NCBI GenBank assembly: GCA_013146195.2 | Contig: CM028381.1 | Span: 96,908,380 to 96,972,379 of the forward strand | From: Codonopsis lanceolata | Lineage: Eukaryota > Streptophyta > Magnoliopsida > Asterales > Campanulaceae | DNA length: 64,000 bases | Direction: 5' to 3' | Part shown: positions 57,657 to 64,000 of the stretch, one piece after another | Layout of the letters: each line of letters starts with the position of its first letter | How positions within the stretch are numbered: position 1 is the first letter of the stretch | Translations under genes and position numbers: made by a program | The notes under the pieces: model-generated | Databases searched by the model: none | Told to the model about the DNA's origin: nothing | Seen by the model: only the letters and a program-made list of their open reading frames with translations

Positions 57657-57756
57657 NNNNNNNNNNNNNNNNNNNNNNNNNNNNNNNNNNNNNNNNNNNN
57701 NNNNNNNNNNNNNNNNNNNNNNNNNNNNNNNNNNNNNNNNNNNNNNNNNNNNNNNN
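57657..57756. other. assembly gap (100 N)
   Basis: Exactly 100 N, a conventional unknown-size gap. Confidence 0.99.
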
Positions 57757-58257
57757 CGAGAAAAATCCGTTTTTAAAATCGTCTTTGTTTGGTTGTGGAG
57801 GCGAACATCCTTCATAATGTTGGTTTCTTGTGGCCGAACAATGCCCAAAATGTTCGGTTGGCATGGTGGAGCGATTCCTCGGGCCATACGTTAGGTCAAG
57901 CAGTCCGGTTGCACGTATAGCGTATAAGGCATAAACAACTCAAAGAAGAATGGAATGAGTACCAAGGGTCTTAAAAAATGATAAAAAGGTCTCTCAAGGT
58001 CTTGGATAAGTCTAAAGATCAAATCCAGAGCAAGAACAAGCCAAACTAGAGCATACTGAGGCAATAGGCGTTCGATCACGGCAATTATGGCTCGATCGAG
58101 GAATGCAATCAAGTCAAACATGTTAGGGATACTACTAGCATGTTAAATACACCTTCTAATCATGATAAACAAGTATAAAAAGGACAAGTTATGCAAGTAA
58201 GTTTCGGGTTCTCACGAGGCAAGCACACAATGCTCATGCAAGAATTCGAGTGTTACA
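57757..58257 (-). repeat. gypsy LTR end after gap 2
   Basis: The last part resembles 51760-51788 (GGGTTCTCAC). It then continues with GGCAAGCACACAATG and AAGAATTCGAGTGTTACA, which resembles the Tekay LTR tip at 48404-48442. It is thus the U3 tip of a minus-strand gypsy LTR whose remainder is hidden by the gap. Confidence 0.6.
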
Positions 58258-60201
58258 TTATCTATAACTATATACATAAAAAATGGCCTTCATAACTTAG
58301 GGGTTTATTATTGTTTATTATTATTATTATGGCCCAATGTTATGATTACTATCTTCTCTTATCATAATTAATGAACAAAATCAAAGAGTAGTGGTGGCGA
58401 TCGTTTCATACTATTAACCATGGACATCGGTGGGAGGAAATGGTTGGCAATAACGGCAAATTATTGGAACTATAAAGAGGCGGGCAAATTGATGGGGCTG
58501 TTCCTTGATTGTTTCTATATTTTGCTACCAGTCAGGCAAGGATAGAGCGGGGCAAAGCATTGGAGTTCCAAGGTAAACTTAACCAAATTTCTTTGAATGA
58601 AATACAATGACCTACGCCCTTTCCCTTTACTGAGTCCCTCGATGTGAGTTCTCGTATAAGTCACGCATTGAGGCTATACTTTTTCAATCCAAATAAGAAC
58701 CGAGTAGTATTGCTAGAATGAAATCGCTTATTGTTAATCAAACAAATAACCTTTATTGTTTGAAGAACCGTATCCAAGTCACTCATATCCTCCACTCAAA
58801 TCTTTGAAAAATGTATTATAAACTACTATTTTTAATGTTCGCCTCCAGTCATTTTCACACATTTTTCAATTGTTCTATCCTCCTAAATCTTCCGAGACCC
58901 AAAGAATGTTAAATGTAATTATATAACTTGTCATGTGCTATTGGCTATTACTTTGACTCACTAACATATTTAATTGGCAAAGGAACTACAACCTCCTTGA
59001 TAATTTCCTCTTTGTTTCATTGCGTAAATACTTGGTGATTCTTGTTTCTTCCTCCAACGATGTATTATCGATTCTTATCTCTTATAAACAACTTTTCTTA
59101 CTATCCTCCATTCAACCTATAGACTTCCACTCAATTTGTTTTGTGGTTATCCAACAAAAGAGTTAGATAAGAAAATCAGCATACGTTTCATCATTTACCC
59201 TCATAGAAATTGTTGTTTTTAAACGACTACTTGAAGCCAAGGTTATATTTTTAGTTTGAGTTTATGAATGTGTATGCAAGTTGTAATGTGCAAACTTGTT
59301 GTTTTAGGTAATCCATATCAGTTGTCACCGGCTTAACACCACACTTATGTTGATTGAAGTTTGCATATAACTTCAACAATAAAAATAAAAAAAACCGAGC
59401 AAAAAAGACATGCATATGCACATGTGCGGGGAATGAGATATACTCAAATTTCAAATTATTGAGTAGCTAATAGTAAGAGAAGTTCTTTTTAATCCAAAAC
59501 AGTTTCTATTTTTAGAATGTGATGGCTCTCTCTGTTGTTAGCAACCAATTCTTCAATATGACTTCTTGATTTCACCTAGCTTGAAATCCTTTGTTTATCT
59601 ATTTGTATTATTTACTTATTTTCCAATGTTTCCGTTTACTAATGTGATCGTAAGTTAGGATATTACAAAAGGAATAAAAGAGATAAATGCATTGATTGCT
59701 AAATAAACAAGGTTAGTGAGGTAGTCTTGTGTAATTCATATTCTCTATTGTTACCTTGTACAAAATGTTAATTTTATCTATAGAAACTGGAAGAATGCTA
59801 TGATAGAACATGATATAAAATTATGTGAACTCTATGTATGCAAAAGGTCATTTGTGTAACTTGCTAATATCTTTTTTTCTCTCTTTTATGCAAATAATAG
59901 GAAGCTCCATATCTTTTTTCTCACCTTTATGCAAATTATAGGATCCATCATAATGAATTGTCATTTTTTAAGAGTCAAATTGATGAGATCTTCAATGAGA
60001 AAACCGAAAGTGTTAAATATCTAATGTCTGATTTACACTCCATGACATTGAATAGTTGCATTAATTATGCTAAAACATATTGACATATTTGAGTTTTGTT
60101 TTGCATTATTTTGCCATAACTAATATTTCATTAGATTGTAGCAGAAAATATGTATTGTGAAAACAACAAGTTTTTCAAGTTATATAACGTTATCATGACG
60201 C
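58258..60201. other. unassigned, possibly low-copy DNA
   Basis: No repeat matched elsewhere in the window. Short open stretches exist: plus 58420-58545 (41 codons, MDIGGRKWLAITANYW...) and plus about 59902-60081 (open, after a pyrimidine-rich AG). A local duplication of about 40 bp occurs at 59870-59943 (TTTTATGCAAATAATAGGA and CTTTATGCAAATTATAGGA). None has a recognisable domain. Confidence 0.4.
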
Positions 60202-61040
60202 TTTAACGCCCAGATTCTTGCATGTGCATTGTATGCTTGTCTTCATACTTTCTTGATTGATTGTGAGCATGTTTACTTAGTATACATATGTCTTAAAAAC
60301 ATTCATAAGTCATTCATGAAGTCCATGACATGTTTAGAATCATATAAGCTTGTTTGTTGAATCGCCGGTTTGATCGTTTTGATTTTGGCCTTAGCGATTC
60401 CCCTCGTTGCTCGTATTTGCTTCTATTTAGGTAAATGCGATGTGTTCGTTGAGTTCTTGACTTCATATTCAGGTCTTAACCATGTTGAAACAAGTCTCTT
60501 TCATGTCGAGTTATCCTAGTTTGATTGGTGTTTGATTGTAGTTTGATTCGTTATTCATTAGTCGCGTGATTCGAGCCTTGTTCTATCTTGTTCGGGTGTT
60601 GTTCGGTGCGTTTCCAACTTGTTTTGAGTAGGGTTAGACCTTAGAATGGTTGCCCATAAGTTTGGGACCATTTAGGACAAGTTTAGACCAAGTTTTGGAG
60701 GTTCGAGGCCCGGGCCCGCCGCACAATGAGCGCCGCCTCAAATCTTTGGGAGCAATTGCTAAATGATCGAACTTGGGAGGCCTCGGGGTTGGGCGCCCTT
60801 TGGGAAAGTGAGGCACCCGCCTCAACATCTGTACTTGCGGATTTTTTCCCCTGTTTTTGGAATTGATGCCTTTTAACCCCTATCTAAACCTAAACCTCCT
60901 AACCCTTCTCACTTGTGTCCTAACATATCTAACTTGTTTTAGGGGTTGATTAAGAGTGCATTAGTGACCATTAAGCCACCAAATCAGCTTAGAAAGGGAC
61001 CACATTGGCTTGACACATGTCCCACTCAAAATCTAGACAA

Positions 61041-61048
61041 TATAAGCC
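61041..61048 (+). promoter_or_regulatory. TATA-like box in Tekay LTR
   Basis: AATATAAGCC; the aligned place in the other two Tekay LTRs reads AATATACACC. Possible U3 core promoter about 840 bp into the LTR. Confidence 0.35.
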
Positions 61049-61266
61049 TTGAATCAGATTTTGACCTCATTTTCTCACCTCCACTCTCAACAAACGAATT
61101 TCATCTTCTCTCGAAGCTTCTCCATGGCTTCTTGAAGCTCTCATCTCCATCTTCCTTGATCCTTCACTCATTTGCCCAAGCTACCTTCATCAAAGGTGTA
61201 GAGCTCAAAGAGTAGAGCATTTTCATCCGAACGATTTTCTCATTTGCTTTCTTTGGTGTAGAACAA

Positions 61267-61272
61267 GTAAGT
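61267..61272 (+). promoter_or_regulatory. conserved splice-donor-like GTAAGT in Tekay LTR
   Basis: ACAA|GTAAGTTACTC, followed after 20 bases by a pyrimidine tract ending TTTTAG. The inverted repeat arms TCATTGACC (61301-61309) and GGTCAATGA (61336-61344) lie just beyond. About 225 bp downstream of the TATA-like box. Confidence 0.4.
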
Positions 61273-61300
61273 TACTCTTTTCTTCTTCTTCTTTTAGTTC

Positions 61301-61344
61301 TCATTGACCCTAAGAAACAAAGCCTATGGTGATTGAGGTCAATG
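61301..61344 (+). repeat. small conserved inverted repeat in Tekay LTR
   Basis: Perfect 9-bp arms with a 26-base loop; the same arms occur at 40138-40183 and 18136-18181 and, at the window edge, 2-45. Confidence 0.7.
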
Positions 61345-62980
61345 AGGACACATTATGCTTCCTATGCCATCTTCTTGTAATTTAAAGATATGAACTTGCT
61401 AGGAGCATGTATAGGTTGATTCTTGCCTATGAAAGTTTATAAAACTCTTGCATCTTACTTATTTATGGTTTGAACATGTTAGAAACATGTATTGTATTTG
61501 TTGATGGAAGTGTTGTTAAGGTGATAATGGCATAAATTGAGCTTGATATGTTGTATGTTGTATGTGTTCTATCCTCATTATTGGACTCTATGATGAACAT
61601 GTATCACATTATTATGCCTTGGTGAAATTATGACCTTGAAGAACTTAGTAATGAACTAGGTTGAGTTATGAAGCACATAGCTTCAACTACCCAAATTGTG
61701 GGAATTTTGAAAGACTCAGCAGTCGACTCTAGGGAAGAATTGAACATGTTGAACCCTAGTTTCAATCCCTAAGTTTGGACACCGTTTGAATTGGTTTACT
61801 CAAATATGAGCTTGGTTTAATTGTTTACAACAAGTTGTTATGAAAGATTGGTTTTGAGCAAGTAATTGCCTTGACATGTTTTATGGTAGAGATGAATACC
61901 CTACTTGGTTGGTCGAGTTCGCTCTTGTCGAATTCGATCCTGAATTAGTTTAAGTCAAGTAAATATCTACTTGTGCATCACATTGAGTCAGTGGCATTAT
62001 TTGGTTTGTTTATTAAGTCGGGGTGGGACGATGCATCGCCTTCACAATTATGGGATTCGTGCTCGTATGGATCGCCGCACTGGGGACCTCACACACACTC
62101 CATTGTTGGCCGCAATGGGGAAGTAGCCCCTTTTCGTATCAATACGTGCCGCATGGCTTGCTATCTAGATCGAGTGGTACTTGATGAAAGTCGATGCAAT
62201 CCGCAGGCATCGATGTTGCACGATAAAGTATAATAAAGTTTATTGCGGGAGCTACGAAGGCCGTGACTATATCATATCCTACTTGTATGATTTATTTCGC
62301 ACTTCTACGTTGAATAATGTGCTAAGTGCTATATGATGATCATGTACCATAATTGAGATAAATGTCATGCTATAACATGAACATGCATTGTAGTAACTTA
62401 CTAAGTCTTTCGACTTACCCTATTTGTTTGTTTTGTTTCCTTAGATCGGGCCAGGAGAGGCGTTCGAGATAGACTTCGCTTATTAAACGCTTGATCGTTG
62501 TGAGCAAGGTTGCTCTTTGAACTTTGTCGATTAGCCTTTTATTTTGGAAAGGGCGTTGGGAAGCAAGTCATATAGACTTGGCTTGGGGTTTTTGTTGTTG
62601 TAGTAAACTTAACTATTTGACACTTGTAATCTTTTGGTACTTGGAGCTTATATGTCGAACTTTGTTTATATGTGTATGGTTCGCTACTGGTTTCTTCGCT
62701 AAAGCTCGTTTAATTATTATTGTTGTTGTTGTCTCGGCATGTTGTGGCCGTTGAGGTTATTATAAGCATGTGTTAATATTGTAGGAGTAGTTGTTGGGTT
62801 CAAACATGTGTCGCCAGAGACTTGTTTATTTTAAGTTGTTTTTCGGCCAAGTGTAGCAGAGTTGTTCGTATGCGATGTTGCGCCACAATTTTATAATCCT
62901 ACTTGTGCATGCTTGTGTTATTTGTTATTTGGACGGCGCGACTCGGGATCTCGCATTGAGGTCGGGTCGGGTCGTCACAC

Positions 62981-62994
62981 GGTTAATATCGAGC
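62981..62994 (+). promoter_or_regulatory. decayed PBS of plus-strand Tekay copy
   Basis: GGTTAATATCGAGC is a mutated form of TGGTATCAGAGC; the following CTATAGG-AAAGTTAG matches the downstream leader of the minus-strand copy. Confidence 0.6.
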
Positions 62995-63080
62995 TATAGG
63001 GGAAAGTTAGGCTGTCGGCCGCGGGGATAGGTTCCATGGCCTAGTTGGGTTGGTTATTTGTGTGTTGATTTTAACGTCGA

Positions 63081-64000
63081 GTGAATTCTTGTAGGAGTCC
63101 GATGGATAATCCCAGGAGAGGTAGACCCAGGAGAGTTCCGGTTGAACCTGAAGTAGAGGTACCGCCGCCAGAGAATCCGGTGGGACCGGATATGGCTGAA
63201 CTACATCGCAGATTATTGGCTTTTCTGGCTGGGGCAGGCCAGGGAGGTCAGGCAGGAGGAGCAGCACCACCACCACCTCCACCACCGAGACCAAGGACCG
63301 ACACTACTCTTAGAGATTTCTTAAGTTAAAGCCTAGTTCGTTTCTTTCTTGGGGAACCAAAACCGAGAGGCCGAATTGTGGATGGAGGAAATGATCAAGG
63401 TATTGTCCATGTTGGGGTGTACCGACGAAGAAAGAGTTATGCTAGCGACGTTTAAATTTAAGGGAGCCGCCGAACATTGGTGGACAGTGTTGAAAGAAAG
63501 TTGGGAGATGCAACAGGTTCCCATTACTTGGGCCAATTTCCAAAGAGAATTTAAGAATGAATATGTACCGGATGTGGTTCGCAACCAAAGGGAGAAGGAG
63601 TTCTATGATCTTGAGCAAGGTAGCATGACAGTAGCGGAGTATTCCGCGAAATTCACGCAATTGAGCCGATATTGTGCGTATCGATTCCCACGAAGCACGG
63701 AGAACACACAAGTTTGTAAAGGGTTAGGCGAGTTTAGAAACAAATTCTAGTGCTTAAGCTCATCGATTACAGTCGGAGTGCGCTTGATCGGCGTATGAAG
63801 TGGAGCAAGACATTGAGAACAGGGTCAAGAATAATGCTAGTAGTGCGGCGGTCTACTCGAGAATAATAATCGGGGAAACAATTCGGGTAATAGAAGGGGA
63901 TATCAAGGAAGCACCGTGATAGGAGGTGGAGGCCAAGGTAGGCCACGATCGGGAAGCAAGGTAACAATACTTCTTCATCTCAGGCGGAAGGGGTCGCGTA
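63081..64000 (+). pseudogene. Tekay gag, plus-strand copy, runs off window
   Basis: ATG at 63081, or the Met at 63102 (MDNPRRGRPRRV), starts the same Pro-rich N-terminus as the minus-strand copy. A frameshift near 63325 breaks FLKLKP. The core then reads EAELWMEEMIKVLSMLGCTD, KFKGAAEHWWTVLKESW and FQREFKNEYVPDVVRNQREK, and goes through SAKFTQLSRYC without the stop seen in the other copy. After about 63745 small deletions scramble the frame, though DNA homology to 44.86-45.1 kb continues to the window end. Confidence 0.88.

Larger units (their letters stand above)
60202..62979 (+). repeat. 5' LTR of plus-strand Tekay copy
   Basis: It begins TTTAACGCCCAGATTCTTGC, a diverged form of TGTAACGCACCGTATTCTTGC, and ends GGGTCGTCACA. 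Length about 2.78 kb. It contains a TATA-like TATAAGCC, a GTAAGT site and the inverted repeat found in relatives. The first bases have decayed, so the start is approximate. Confidence 0.85.

Noticed and set aside
58200..58257. Chimeric LTR tip joining two families at about 58215.
   Set aside because: The LTR at 51788 may itself be truncated there, so the longer tip could simply be the true end. The evidence does not favour a chimera.
1..64000. Host genes, tRNA or rRNA genes, CRISPR-like arrays or a new defence-type system.
   Set aside because: No supporting motif, cloverleaf, or spaced direct-repeat array was found. The content is explained by transposable elements and simple repeats.

Overview
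The window is a transposable-element-packed stretch of a plant nuclear genome, most likely a eudicot with a large repeat-rich genome. The evidence is the set of retrotransposon lineages recognisable from protein motifs: a SIRE/Maximus-type Ty1/copia, and Tekay (chromodomain), Athila and Ogre/Tat-type Ty3/gypsy elements. Plant-style tRNA-iMet and tRNA-Arg primer sites, a CACTA terminus, a hAT-like terminus and a DUF4283 LINE-type ORF agree with this. I found no intact host gene, no rRNA or tRNA gene and no CRISPR array. All coding regions are retrotransposon relics with stops and frameshifts. Two runs of exactly 100 N (25048-25147 and 57657-57756) are scaffold gaps.

Left part (1-19.6 kb): the 3' portion of a Tekay-like LTR (1-1708) has cut into the RNase H domain of a minus-strand SIRE-like copia element (1709-8230). 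A (TA)n tract and about 1.4 kb of unassigned sequence follow. A second, plus-strand SIRE-like element (9796-about 19569) lies head-to-head with the first. It is split by a same-family solo LTR (11322-12597, target duplication GGTAC) and by a gypsy solo LTR (14665-19228). The latter is itself split by a smaller related solo LTR (16452-18054, target duplication GTCTC).

Middle (19.6-38.5 kb): a CACTA end with palindromic subterminal repeats leads into about 2 kb of degenerate (AACTT)n pentamer array, which holds a 61-bp tandem repeat with a perfect 12-bp inverted repeat. Then come another gypsy LTR, gap 1, an Ogre/Tat remnant (gag, 5' leader, PBS, LTR) and an Athila pol relic. A 4.2-kb solo LTR (30438-34654, target duplication GGAGT) sits precisely inside the Athila integrase. 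A LINE-type ORF1 fragment follows.

Right part (38.5-64 kb): a minus-strand Tekay element has both LTRs, PBS and PPT (38470-48442), but no target duplication and a mosaic LTR pair. Its flanks are a LINE on one side and a hAT-like end on the other, which suggests recombination between two elements. It is followed by a truncated gypsy LTR, a second Ogre/Tat relic with a large internal pol deletion, gap 2, an LTR end, about 1.9 kb of unassigned possibly low-copy DNA, and a plus-strand Tekay copy (5' LTR and gag) that runs off the window.

The genes do not form a pathway; the layout records successive insertions, LTR-LTR recombination and decay. The least explained signals are a conserved 5' splice-donor-like site next to a small inverted repeat in the large gypsy LTRs, and the pentamer array with its hairpin-forming 61-bp units.
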